Source: Rhynchopus euleeides (taxonomy: Eukaryota; Euglenozoa; Diplonemea; Diplonemida; Diplonemidae). Taken from it: a stretch of 64,000 nucleotides of DNA. The stretch lies in the NCBI GenBank assembly GCA_963210315.1, contig OY723290.1, positions 124,001-188,000 of the forward strand, given 5' to 3'. The position numbers were made by a program, and so were the translations under genes. A model generated the notes under the pieces. It did no database searches and had not been told where the DNA came from. It worked only from the letters and a program-made list of their open reading frames with translations. Shown one piece after another: positions 31,301-44,321 of the stretch. Position 1 is the first letter of the stretch. Every line of letters starts with the position of its first letter.

Positions 31301-34300
31301 GGCGTGCTATCTCGAAGTAGAGCAGGCTCCCCCGCACGGCTGCCGGCTCGAAGATCAGCCGCTTTGCCAGCAGCTCCTCCTGGGTGCGGCGGTCCTCCAA
31401 CAGGGACCGCTCGATCATGCCCGCCTGCTGCTTGGTCTCCTCCAGGTTGGTGATCAGCACGACGTTCTTCAGCAGGTCCCCTTTCGCGTTGGACAGCTCG
31501 AAGAGCAGGCGGTCCTCACAGGCAGCCAGGTCTATCTTATACTGGTTCACGTTGCGCAGTATGTCCATGCGGGACTCCTCCAGCTCGGGCATCTCCTTCT
31601 TGACGACGCAGTGCAGCAGCTGCTCCTCGAGGCCCCTCTCCGTCACAAGGAAGTTGACGATCGTCGTCTGCGCATGCAGGTCGGGGCCGTACCGAGGGTT
31701 GGGATACTTCGTCTGCAGGTAGAGCCTGAAAGACCCCACGTCCACCGGCACGTCGCGATCCCCAAGCTCGCAGGTGTGCATCACACCCTGCCGCGTGAAG
31801 GACTTCGTCAGCAGGGGGTCCAGGATGGGGTCCAGCGCCTCCGGCAGGTTCTCCAGCAGGCAGGGCAGGCCGTTCTCCATGCAGTACACCAGCTGGTCGA
31901 GGAAATCCTCGTCACTCAGCTGAACCACCACAAGGCCGTTGAGCTCCTCACGCGCCTTCAGCCACGTCGCAGCCTGCAGCTGCGGGTCGATGATCAGGGG
32001 CCACCTCTTGGTGTTCTTCACAATCGCCCCGTTCTCCGTGGATACATGGTCCGCAGGCAGCCCCTCGTTCTGCCACGCAGCGATCTCCGCCTCCGACGTC
32101 AGCACGTCTGCCACCACATCCAGGCTGCTCGACATTGGGATCCGGTTCGCCTCCAGGATGTCCAGCGCATCGCTCAGCAGGCGTGCACGGTACTCCCCCC
32201 CAAAGGGCCCTGCGTAGGAGACAAACGCAGCCGCCATCAGCACGTTGCCTGTCTGCAGCTCTGTTGTCTCGCGCAGCCCATCGAGGGTGGCACCCCAGCG
32301 CACATTCTCCTCGGCAAGCCCTGCGACAAGCCGCTCCGCGACATTCATCTTCAGGCGGGTCGTCTCCACCTGCTGCTTGAGGAACCTCGACCTCTCTGTC
32401 GCCGCGTTGTGCGCATCGATCAGCTTGTTGAGCTTCTCGTTGAGCCCTGCGACGTGCTCCTGCACGCTCTGGAACTGTGCCCTCGAGTGATCCAGCCGGA
32501 TGGTCGCCTCATAGAGGCGCTCCTCCTTGGGACGGATCTGACACCTCAGGCTGTGGTAGGCATCCATGTTGGTGACCCACGCAGCGAGGCAGGCCGCTGC
32601 CTCACTCTTCGACCGCATGTTCTCAGCATCGAAGCCTGGATCGCGCACCCAGATCTGTATTGCGTCGATGCAGGGCTGCGGAATGCTGTGCGCGCTGTTC
32701 GCAAAGTCCTCCAGCTGCTTGATCCAGGTGCTGACGTTGGCCATCATCTTCTTGGCATTGCTCCAGTCGCGCGCCTTCTCGATGCGGGGTATGCGGGTTG
32801 GCAGGGATGTGAGACACATCACTGCGGCCGTCACCATCAGCACATCTGACGGGGGTTTTGTGAAGGACTTCAGCTCTGTCAGCGAGGCTTTATTGAGCCC
32901 CTTCAGCGCCTCCTTCGCCCGCTCCACCATAGGCTGTGCCGCAGCCAGGTCGCGCTCCGCGTCGGCACGCAGGGCGTCCGTCTCGATAAGAAGCTTCTCC
33001 GTCTTGACCTTCTCCGTCTCCCCCCGCTCCGCCTCCTCCTGGCAGGACGCCTTGTCGGTGGAGATCTGCTCCATCAGCACCGTCACCTCCGCGGCAGCCG
33101 CACGCACCTCCACGTCCTCCTCCACCAGCTTCTTCTGCAGGCAGTCCACCTGCTGCTTGGCGTGATTTATCTTGCAGAGCCCGTCGAGGAGGCGTTCCTT
33201 CTTGTCTTCGAGAGCCTCCTTCTTCCCCTGCAGCATGTCTTTGAAGCAGGTGACGAAGTCCATAAAGGACTTGGGTGTTGTGAAGCACCACCGCCTCTCG
33301 CGCACTTTGTACTCCTCAGAGAGACGGGTGGCTGCGGTGTGTATGGCAGAGAAGGCATCCGAGACAGCCTCGATGAGATGTGCGTCCCCCGCGACGTCAG
33401 AATCGGGCGCCTCTAGGTAGCGCCTGGAGACAGCGGTGAGCGCTGCCTGGGGCCAGGGCAGGAGCCAGTCGACAACGGTGGTGGTGACCAGCGAGGGGAA
33501 GTGGCGGCACCACGTCTCCAGGTCCTTGCCGACAGGGGAGAAGCAGAGGATAGTGTGGATCTGGGACTGTGCCTTCAGCACGAAGTGCTCCCAGCAGACG
33601 TCTTTGTTGTACTCCAGCTGGCGCTGCCGGAGCTCGGGGATCATGGCGCGGCTCAGCTCGTCCTTCTCGTCCTGGTCGAAGAGGCCTGGGATGTGGCCTG
33701 AGGTGAGCAGGTCATTCAGCATCACCAGCTGCTCGTTGCAGACGATCTGCGTGTCTGTCAGGACGAAGGCGAACCGCTGGTTGCGCCGCCCGCTCCGCTC
33801 GTAGAGCTCCTGCAGGGTGCGTTTGAAGTCGTCGCTGCTGTAATGCGATGCGACGACGATCCCACAGTAGTCCAGCTCGGAGATGAAGGAGGCAAGGCGG
33901 CTGAGGGAGCGCTTCCCCGACCCCCCCACACCCAGCAGCAGCAGGTTCCCCCTGGGGCGCGCGAGGACACGGCAGAAGTGGACGACGTGATCCATTGCCT
34001 GCTGGAAGAGCACCAGGTCCATCTCCGGGTGTGTTGTGTCGTCGTTGTACTCCTCCAGCTTCGTCTCGAGGAACTGCGACAGCGCGTCATACCCATCGAT
34101 GGAGTCGTAGATGTCACCCAGCTCGTCATCACCCTGCTGCCCGAAGGGGCCCCAGTGGTTTGGCGTCTTCAGCACGTCCTCCACCGAAGTGATGTCGCTG
34201 AAGTGCTTCCGCGTCACCTGCGCCACCACACTCTCATAGGCCTCTGAGTCGTGCGACAGATCGAGCCTGTCTTTGAAGGTCCTGTCGCACTCATGCCTGA

Positions 34301-37300
34301 AGAGTCGGAGGAAAGACAGCACGTCGCCATCATGGATGGACTGCGTCGTCAGCAGCATGCCCTGCAGCACATTCGCCAGGTCACGCAGGTTCCAGTGGTA
34401 GAGGAACTTCTTCGCGGAGGGGGGGAAGGTGGCCTTGATGATGCTGTGCATGTCCACCAGGGCGGACATGGCACGGGTCGCGGCGCCGACTATCTCGTGA
34501 GACCAACCCTTGACATGCCCGAGCAGCATCGACTGCACGATGAACACCGCCTCAGGCCCTGTCGGTGACGGCAGCGAGAACACCCCAAACCACCTCTGCA
34601 GCCTGTCGGAGATGGTGAAGCTGCCTGCCTTGTGGTTCATCGTCGCGAGGAACTGGATGCCTGTGACGTGCTTCTCCACACCCGTGTTACCACGCTCGAA
34701 CCAGAACCCGTGCGCAAGGTAGTGCCGTGCAAAGGCGAGGACCTCCTGGCTCCCGAACTTGTCGGGGAGCGGCATGTTGATGTCCTCCAGGCAGCACAGC
34801 ACACGCTTCCGCCCGATGGGGTGCCACGTCCGCCCGGCGCGCTCCACGAGGGGCTCCAGCAGCTGCTGCAGGGTCTTCGCCTTCGTCGCGGCGTTGAACC
34901 CCAGGAAGCGCGTCTTCCACTCCGAGTCGAGGGCGCGGCCCATCTGCTGAACCAGGACAGACTTGCCCACCCCCACCGTCCCGACGATCAGCGTCCCGCG
35001 CTGCTCTGCGGCGAGCAACTCCGCGATGTAGGCGATGCGTGTCATCTCCCGCGTGGGGACCGTGATGCCGTGGAAGGGGGTGGCAGGGTTGTGCCGGTAC
35101 CCCGGCACGATCTCATCCCACTGGCGGAACTGGTGCCCCGTCTTGGGGGAGATGTAGTAGTCGAAGATCTGCTCCTTATCCTCCGACACGACGACGCAGC
35201 GCGACTGCATCTCGCGCACCCACCACATGCTGAAGGCGGCGCGGTAGTCCACGCGCCCCTCGCAGCCCAACGCCCCGCCCACCGCCCACACCAGGGCGAA
35301 CACAACATACGACTCAATATGATCTTGGTACTCCGCACCACCACCACCCCCACGCCTGGGCGAGGCCGGCGTCGCCTCCCCAGCAGCCTGCGGGGCAGCT
35401 GCACCCGGCACAGCCGGTGCTGCAGCACCGCCAGCAGACGGCTCCGCTCCCGGCGGTGCCCCAGAGGCAGGCGGGGCTCCAGCTGGAGTGGCTGCCTTGC
35501 CGCCCTGCTGCTGCTTCGCAGCAGCAGCCGCCTTCCCCTGCCGGCCCGCGTGCTGCTTGCAGTGGTTGAGAAGCGTCCGCAGCATCTTGCACATCGTGTC
35601 CACAATCCCAATCTCCGGGATGGGCACCACGGTCGCCAGGCGGGTCCTGTAGTACTCCATCACGACAGGCAGGTAGCAGTCGAAAAGGGAGTCGATGTGC
35701 GAGCGCTCCTTCTCATCCTCGATGGACAGCAGCCACTTGTCCTTCAGGGGGCCCCACCCGATGTCCGAGTCGTTGACGAAGAGGATGCCTGCGCGGGAGA
35801 CGGTGGCGGGGGAGGCGTGCAGGAGGTGGGTGATCTCGAAGAGCATCGCCATCGGGGCGGCGAGGGGGATGCGGTCCCCGTTGGGGAGGGTCATCATCTT
35901 GTTGTCGTCCATCACGGTGTTCATCGACTCGATCCAGTTGGTGTCGATCGCGCCGTCGAGGATGATCCACTTCCTGCAGGGGTTGGTCTTGCTGAGGTTG
36001 CTGAAATCTTTAAACAAGCGGGCGAGGTGACCGTCCTTCCACTCGCGGGTCGACTCCACCGTGCACCCATAGAGCTCGTCTGCCGGGAGCGCCTTCGGGT
36101 TGATCCACCTGCACCGCACCTTCCCGTTGTCCATCAGGCTGTACGACTCGCGCAGCGTCTCGATGATGGTCGTCTTGCCGCACCCAGCAGGGCCGAGGAC
36201 AAACACGCTGTGCCGCACGGAGAGCAGCTCCGCCAGCTGGAGGCACTTCTCGATGACAACGTTGTTGTCCCCTGGGAGGTTGCGCAGCCTCTCGCATGCT
36301 GTGAGGCACTGCGTCCGCAGGGACTGGTCGACGCGGCGCTCCACCTGCATGGAGGGGAACAGGGCGTGGATGAGGGACATGAAGACCTGCACGTCGTCCT
36401 GCGAGAGCTTTGCGAGGTTGCTGTCGCGCAGGGCGCGGAGGAGGATCAGCTTCTCGTTGAGCTCCGGCTCGTTCCGCTTCAGCTGCCCTGCGATCAGCAG
36501 GACGCTCTTGATGGCGCGCAGCCCCCAGTCATAGTGCAGCTGGTTGGAGAGGAGCTCCTTGTTCAGCCTGTAGAGCTGCACAAACTTCACGGCTAGCTCC
36601 TTCGCCTCTTCGAACCCCTCTGCCGCCAGGAGGATTTCGCAGATGTTCTGGATGTCGGGCACCACCATGGCGCAGGGGCGGAACAGGCTTTTGATGTTCC
36701 CCGGAAGCTCCGTGCGCCCCGTGTAGTCTGGGTTCATCGTGACGAATATCCCGCACGTCGGCACCAGGGAGATGCACTCCTCATTCGCAAACTTGAAGAC
36801 GTCCTTCTTCCCGCGGATCGCCTGCTGAATCGAAGACACCTGCATCGCCACGACGGACAGCACCTCCACAGAGATGCGATTGAACTCGTCGAAGCAGGCC
36901 CAACACCCCACCATCGCAAGCCCCTTGAAGATCTGCCCCAGGCTGTGGTAGTCCATCAGGTCGGAGCAGTTAAAGACGTAGCAGGCAACGCCGAGATTCC
37001 TCGCCAGGTCCTTCGTGGTTTCGGTCTTCCCGGTGCCGGCGGGTCCGGCGGGCGCACCACCCTTTGCGAGCTTCAGCGCCTGGGTCAGCGTGATGTAGCA
37101 CCTGTCTGTCAGACGCGTGATCACGAGACAGCCGCAGAGCCCGACGTATTCATATCCGTGGATGAACTCAGAGTCGCAGAGGCGGATGACACACCCCCGC
37201 TTGTCATCCCAGATGTAGCGCAGCTGGCTCTGCCAGATGAAGTTGGACTCCCTCTCGGCACGCTGGTCAACCAGCCACTGTATGATGTCCCTGTGGTGCA

Positions 37301-40300
37301 CGTCCACCGTGATGAGGTGCACCAACATCGCCCGGTCGTTGTTCCGGAGATCCCCCACGACAAGCTTGATCTCATCCGTGAGGTGCCTCTGGCACAGCGC
37401 CAGGTGGTCTTTGAGTGCTGTCTCATTCCCGTCCTCCAGCAGCGAGAAGGCTGTGGAGGTCTCCCAAGTGAACTGCAGCCGCGATACCGCAACGACCGCC
37501 TGGCAGCAGTGTTTGAAGATCCACGCCACACGGGGGTGGTCCATATATGAGGCGTTCGCCTCCTCGATCTTCCCCTTCACCGTCTGCATCATGACCTGGA
37601 CGCAGCGGTTCAGCCAGTGCTCCACCCCACCGAGGCAGGTGTACTCCTCTGTGAGCTCGACGAACTCACCTTGGGCGGACTCAAAGCCGTACACGGTGTC
37701 GCGGCATTCCCCTCCAAAGAAGGTGTGCTGCTTGCGGAACTCCTCAGTCGGCTCGGAGACAAACTTGAAGGTGCTGATGGCATCGACAACCTTAGACATG
37801 TGTGTCATGACCTTGCGGGGCTGGGACCCTTTGGACAGGATGTCCACCAGGTCCGCGTCAGCGAGGAAGTAGAAGCGGGGGAAATGCTTCTTCTTCTCCT
37901 CCAGGTAGTCCGCCAGGCTCTTCTCGCACTGCGCCAGCACGGAGGCCACCACGGAAAGGGTCTCCTCGAGGGATTCATCACGCTCCAGAGTGCGTTCCAA
38001 CGCGTCGGTACAGCACACCCCCAGCACGGAGGTGTGCTCCTTGATGCGTGTCATGGTGCTACGGAACAGGTCGTCCGCAGAGGTGAACATCGCCGACTCC
38101 TCCGGGAGTGACTCGCGTATGTCGCCCGACAGCACGAAGATGGGGTATAGGTTGGACCACCGCTTCTGCACGTCGACCCACAGTTGCAGCACCGACTCCA
38201 CCTGGGCCAGGTTCGTCATCCAGGTGGACACCTTCTCCTCAAACACCTCGACGTATCGGTTGCCCTGCATCTGCTGAAGCGCGTTGGAGTCGCTCTCCAG
38301 AAGCTCCAGGACATGCTCCGCACTGCCCAGTGTCCACGACTTGAGTGACTCGTCGTAAGCATAGGCGAGCGTCATGGCACCCCATGCCATGGAGATCTTC
38401 TCCAGAGCGCTCTCCAGCTGCAGCTCTTTGATGGCGCGTTCGACGATGGACTCCACGATGCTGGTGTGGTCGTGCAGCTTAAGGGACAGCAGGTGGTGCA
38501 GCGTGCAGGAGGTGGAGCGGATGTTGAGGGTGCGCTGCGCCTGCCCCGTCTCGCGGAGAATCTCACGCCAGTGCCTGTCACGCATCGACTCGTCCTTCAC
38601 CTGCTGCAGCAGGGGGATGGCCTGGGCGAAGTGCCGCACCTCGTGTTGGATGCCCTCGAAGCAGCCCCAGCGCCGCACAGAGGTGCCTGGGCTGCGGAGG
38701 ACCCTTTGAAGTTTTGAAACCTCGTCCATCAGATAGTGTGTGTCGACCTCGACGAAGGGTGTGGCAAACCAGTAGTTGAAAGTTGCGCGGATGTGCGCCA
38801 CAATGTCCCACACCCACTTCAGCCCCGTCAGCTTCGCCCTGCAGTCCTTCAGGAGGCGGAACTCCGTCTTGGTGAGGTCGAACAGAGTCTGCTCGACGTT
38901 GATCTTCGCAGCCTCCGCCTCGCGCCGCTTCAGCTGCTGCTGCAGCATGTCGATCTCATCGTAGGCACTCTCCGTGCTGTTGAGGTAGTTAAAGGGGGGC
39001 GCCGTATCGAACACCACGACAAAGCTCTCCAAAGACTTGTTGAACTCTGCGACATGCCCGTCGAGCCGGTCCGCCTCCTGGTCCTGGATGTTGGAGTACT
39101 TCTCCCGGAGGAGGAGCGACTTGGAGTACGCCTGCGCCCAGAGGTCTGGGGCTGTCTTCCAGAGCCCGTCCAGCTCCAGGGTCACCTCCGACTTCACACC
39201 GTGCGACTTCAGCAGGTCGATCATGGCACGCAGCGGCTGAAGCATGGCATGCACCCTCGCGTTGCGCGCCCTGCACTGCCCGATGCAGGTCATCAGCTGC
39301 TTGAGGGAGTCAACATCCCCCTCAGGGACGTGCCTATCTAGCTCGCCTGCTGCCTGCAGGGCAAAGTCGATGACGCCCTGCAGCTCCTTCTTCACGTTGT
39401 TGATGATGTAGTCGGTGTGGAGGCGGCGCCACTTCACAGAGTGGTCTGTGAGGGCCAGCTTGATGGGCTTCGAGTCGACCCGCAGGAACCCAAACGTCGC
39501 CCCGTCCGGGAGGGCCGCAATCTCATCCCGCACCCTCCCGCTCTGCTGGATCATCGCGTCGAACCCGCTCAGCGACGCCCCTTTGAAGAACTCCTTCTCA
39601 TAGGTCAGCTGCAGGGCCTGCACCAGCGCAGCCTCCGACACATCATCCCTGACGGAGCTGCGCCGCACATTCTCCACCTCCTCCGCAAACCCTGCACCTG
39701 TAGGTAGCGAAGTCGTGGTGGTCGGAGGTGCCTCCGAGGATGCGCAGGACAGAGCGTCCGGCTGGACCGACCCGCTCCCCTGGCGAGACCGGGGGGCGGG
39801 CGGGGCGGTGGGTGTGGTGGTGGCGGCGCTGTGGCTGCCTCCCCCGCCTGCCGCCGCCGCAGCCGCGGCGCAGAGGAGCCCGTCCTTCGCCCTGCCTGGC
39901 CCCGCCACCTCAAACAGGTAGCAGAACCGGCTGAACCCAGCCTTGAACCGCACGCAGTCAAACGTCGCACGGCGCACCCTCTGCATCACCTCTGCGGCTG
40001 CCCTGCAGACATCGGGGTGCTGCCGCACCGCCTCCAGGAGAGGGTGCCCGCCGCTGCACCCTGCAGCAGCAGCAGGCGTTGGGTGGCCCTCCCCAGCATC
40101 GCTGCCGCCATCCTCTCCACCCTCAGAGGAGTTGTCGCACGTGAGGCTGCCTCCGGGCGGCGTGGCAGCGAGAGGGCCCCCCAGGGGCGGGGAGAGGGGT
40201 GTCCGGGCACCCCCCTCCTGCCGACCCCCTGCAGCGGGGAGGAGCGGCTTGAAGCACATCGGCAGCAGCACCAGGTCCTCCACCCACAGCATCACGTGCT

Positions 40301-43300
40301 GCTCCAGCGTGAACCCGCGCGACGCCTCGCGGATCCTCGCGGGAACCTGCTCGGAGGGGGAAGCGCCACCACCACCACCACCCCCACCCCCAGCCGCCTC
40401 CTCCAACGCCGCCCCCCCGGCACCCCTCTGCAGGCGTTGGTAGGGGAGCCCCGCAGCTGCGGAGGGACGTGGCGCAGCTGCAGCCCTAAAGGCTGAGCCC
40501 ATCATGCCCCCCCTGCTCCCACCGAGGTGCTGCTGCTGGGCGCGGCTGCCGGAGGCGGGGGCGGCTGCGCCTCCTCCGACCCCGCAGCTGCGGTAGATCC
40601 CATCGAGGGTGTCCCGGATGCCCCCCCTGGCGCCCTCCTGCCTCCGCGCCTCCGTGTCCTCGATGCGGTTCACCGCCTCCGCCGCGACCTCCACCCCGCC
40701 GCGCTGCGGGGCGTCGGCACTGCTGGGGTCGCTCCCCGCAGGGGCGCCGCAGCCGGCTGGCAGGGCTGAGGCGAAGTCGGGGAGCAGCTCGACAGCCTCC
40801 TTCCCAGAGGCCCCTCCCCCTGCATCACCACCCCAGGAGGAGCGACGCCGCTGAGGTTGATGCTGCTGCTGGTGGTGGTGGGGGAGGCTGCCACCACCAC
40901 CACCACCACCACCACCATCCCCTGCGGGGCAGGTCAGCATAGGTTGGAAGGTCTGCACTGCCCTCGCGGAGTTGCGGGTTCGGCGCTGCTGCTGCTGCGC
41001 AGTGGTGGCGGTGGTGGAGGCAGGAGGAGGCGCAACGGGCAGCAGGTGGGGCGGCGAAGCCGCCCCGCCTGCGCTGCTGCTGCTGCTGCTGCGGAGGGCT
41101 GTGAGCTTCACGTCGAGCAGCGCGGTGCCCGCGTTGGCTTTGAGCCACTCCTCGTCGAAGTGGTTGCGGACGGACCGCAGGATCTCTACAATCCCCTCCA
41201 CCAGCACCCCCTCGATGCGGCGCGTCAGGTGCGCGACATAGGAGCTCCAGGCAGCGTCACCCCCCTCCGTTGCCCGCAGCCCCTCCTGGCCTGCCCTGCC
41301 CCCCTGCAGGTCGTCCAGCGTGGCGCGTGAGTTGCGCACCACGGTGTGAACCGCTTCCGACGCCTCCGCCGCCGCCCGCAGGACGGTTGCCTTGTTGGCA
41401 ATGTACCTCTCGTGGAGCAGGTCGACCCCCTTGGTGCGGAAGTCCTTCGTCTCGAAGGGGTGGAGCTTCTCCTCCAGGACCTGCGACACGGCGGCGACTG
41501 CGGCGGTCTCCGTGCTGCGCAGGAGGGAGCGGAGGGTTCCCATATTCCCCACCACGGCGTCCAGCGAGGCGATGAAGGTGTCGATATCAGAGCTGACCCA
41601 CCGCGCGTCGCCCAGGCCCTCCTCCAGCAGCGCGTCGCACTGCGCCAGCAGGTCGCGGAGGAGGCCGCGCTCCACCTCCGACGCCGCAGTCCTGAATGTG
41701 TTGTACTCATCGCAGAGGGACTGCAGCTTCAGCATGCGCTGCTGCAGCTTCGCCACATCGGTGTCGAGGGTGCTCACCAGCCGGCTCCTCCCGCCCGGCT
41801 CTCCACCCTCGCCCCCCTCCTCCCCTTCGCCTTCCCCCTCCCCGCCGCTCCTGAGTGAATCCTTCACATAGGCAGCGAGCCTCGTGGAGCAGTTGAGGGC
41901 AAGCCTGCCTGTCTGAGGGTCGCGCCGGACAACGCTCTGATCCAGCTCGTGCCGAATATCGAGGCTGCTCCGCTTCCACGCGGAGGAGACGTGCTTCCGG
42001 TAGGCATGCAGGTCGTGGGAGATGGCCTCCATCAGCGACACGCACCCACCCCACGTCTCGCTCTGCTTCGCGGAGGCGCTGAGGAGATCGGCCAGCGCGG
42101 TGAAGGGAACCGAGGCCCGCTCCAACAGCATGGAGCTCCAGCACAGCGCCGCCACAGTTTCAGGCATCCGGCTGAAGGGTGGTGGGTTCGCACCCGCCCC
42201 AGGCCTTGGCGGGGCCCTCCCCGCAGCAGGCGTGGGGGGTCCCGTCGGCGTGGCTGCGGGCTGCGGGGTGGCGGCGGCAGCCTCTGAGGCCTGCGCAGCC
42301 CTCTTGAGGCGTGCACTCTCGGTGTTCTTCTGCAGGAGATCCAACACCATGATGCCCGTGCCGAGGGAGGCGGGGGGGTCGGGTGCCCCGGAGGGGGGTG
42401 GTGGTGAGGCAAGCGTGTCTGAGTCGCGCTCCCATTTGCGGCGGGGCGCGGCGTAGCCCTCGTCCTGGGCCTGCTGGAGGAAGATGCGGCGGACCTCGAC
42501 AAGGTCATCCCAGCAGGCTGAGATGAGATCCGCCTGGTGTGCCTCCCAGCGCTGCGCGATGTAGGCCCGGCTGAGAAAGCCCTCGAAGCAGTGCACCACC
42601 TTGAAGGTGTTGTGCATGGAGGGGGAGTCGGCAATCAGGGTGCTGAGGACACACCCCAGCCGCTTCTCGCACATGCGCTGCGCCTCGCGGAGGCGGAGGT
42701 AGCGCGGGTCGAAGGCAGGGTCCTCTAAGTCGAGCAGGTCGAATGCCCCGTTGCTGTGGAACTCCGCAAGCGCGGCGTTGAACCTCTGGTAGATCTGGGT
42801 GAGCTGCACCGTGACGGCGTTGCCCTGCATGGAGGAGAGGACCACCCTGCCGTGGTCGGGGTCGATGAGGTTGAACAGCTGTACCGTCTCAAACACATCC
42901 AGCAGGTCGTGCAGGCGCTCCACAAACGCATCGAGGCGGCCGAAGAGTCCTTTGTTGTCGATAGCCCACCCCTCGCACATGCCTTTGATGCCAGATATGC
43001 CTTGTGTCGCCGCAGCATTCCGCAGCCTGGCGACAGCGCTGCCACCGCCAGGCGCTGCGGCGGCGGGTGTGCCCCCCGCAGCGGTGCCAGGGGCAATGCC
43101 ACGCGCAATGTCACTCTTCTGCGCAAAGTAGAGAGCTTTGAAGTGATCCGCAACCCCGACGCATGCGGAGAGGCGCCGCATCGCCTCCTCCGTGTCGGTG
43201 TAGAAGAGCTGCTCGATGCATATGGTGCGCTTTGCGCAGAGCACGACGTTGTTGCAGGCCTCTTTGAGGAGCTGGAAGATGCGCGCAGTGGTGTTGAAGC

Positions 43301-44321
43301 ACCTGCTGTGGAACCACAGGAGGGACACGCAGTGGAAGAACTTCTCCAGCGTGGCGCAGCACATCAGGTCATCCGCGGGGAGGGCATCAGGCCCGCACAG
43401 CTCCGGCAGGGGCGAGTCATGCGCTATGTCGATCGCACGGAGGCATGCATTGTTATCCCTCGCCTCAGCCGCAGCCGAGGCCAGCGTGGTGCGCACCCCA
43501 TCAAACACCCCGCAGTAGTCGGAGCTGTGGTGCCTCAGGATGTGCAGCACCTTGAGAACCGGCGGGCTTGCGAGCTGGCTCTGCAGCCCAGCCAGGTCGT
43601 CAGATTTTGCTTTCCAGAAGGCGAGCTCATCGAGGATGCACGGCAGCCCCCGCGTCTCCGCATGGTTTGCATTGAACAGAGCCGCAGGGGATACGGCGGA
43701 TGCCTCCTTGATTTGGTGGATCCACCCCACCACGACGTGCTCGCATTGGTACAGCACATCCCTGTCCCTCAGCAGCTGCCCGAGGGAGGCGTGTCTGCGG
43801 AGGCCTGGGAGGGGGAGGTGGGACCTGCCGAGCCACATCCCCTTCGCAACGAGCAGGGCGTTGCGGAAGGAGAGGAAGCTCTGTTTGAGCTGCTCGCGCG
43901 AGCTGTCGGGCAGCCCCGGCGTGTTGCCGGGGTTCTGCAGGAGGAGGGGGACGATGGAGGTCTCGGAGTGGATCAGGGCTTCCAGGGGCTGCGGGTGCAG
44001 TTCGCCCACCTGCAGCAGCGACTCGAAGTTCTCGAGGGTGACCTGTTTCGCAGAGGCCTTCAGGAAGTACAACCCCTTCCGACCTCCAAAGCTCTCGGGG
44101 GGCTCGATGGAGGCGACCGGGCACCCCCCGCGGATCTGCACGAAGAGGCACGGCGCATCCCTCTGGTCGAAGAACTCTTTGAAAACGAGGTTCTGGTCGT
44201 CGTCCTCGAAGTGCTCGAAATCCGCCTTCCGGATCCACGCCTTGTAAGCAGAGACGACCCTTTTTCGTATCCAGACGATCCGGCGGTCCTGCTGGAGGGA
44301 GTCGCCCTCCACATCACGCAT
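28347..44321 (-). CDS. Axonemal dynein heavy chain, outer-arm beta-like
   Basis: Three exons, 44321-31068 (13,254 bp), 30944-30769 and 30720-28347, give 5,267 residues. Introns of 123 and 48 bp (both GTATGC donors) rejoin conserved text: ITET-VFGYVSRGLFEKHK and SDW-CTQAMWSS. This is the motor subunit of a flagellar arm. P-loops: AAA1 GPAGTGKT (residue 2426), AAA2 GPAGCGKT (2710), AAA3 GTVGVGKS (3114), AAA4 GVGGSGK (3464). Two coiled stalk arms with the microtubule-binding tip between them span about 3650-4030. The AAA1 text FNCSDLMDYHSLGQIFKGLA and ISVEVLSVVA, and the C-terminal DVTKR and GLKMEGARWD, favour the outer-arm alpha/beta group (DNAH9/11/17 type). It is longer than the usual 4,000-4,600 because of low-complexity inserts at about 1075-1325, 1360-1420, 1480-1560, 2920-2990 and in the C-terminal third. 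Confidence 0.95.
30721..30768 (-). other. Very short (48-bp) intron in dynein gene
   Basis: GTATGCACTT...CCCACCAG. Removal gives SDWCTQAMWSS, which fits dynein AAA5/AAA6 sequence. It is 3n and stop-free, so retention would insert 16 Pro-rich residues. With the 47-bp flippase intron it shows that introns under 50 bp are spliced in this genome. Confidence 0.85.

Noticed and set aside
31275..36596. Long plus-strand frames (524 and 654 codons)
   Set aside because: They are the antisense of conserved dynein motor domains and have no protein character of their own.
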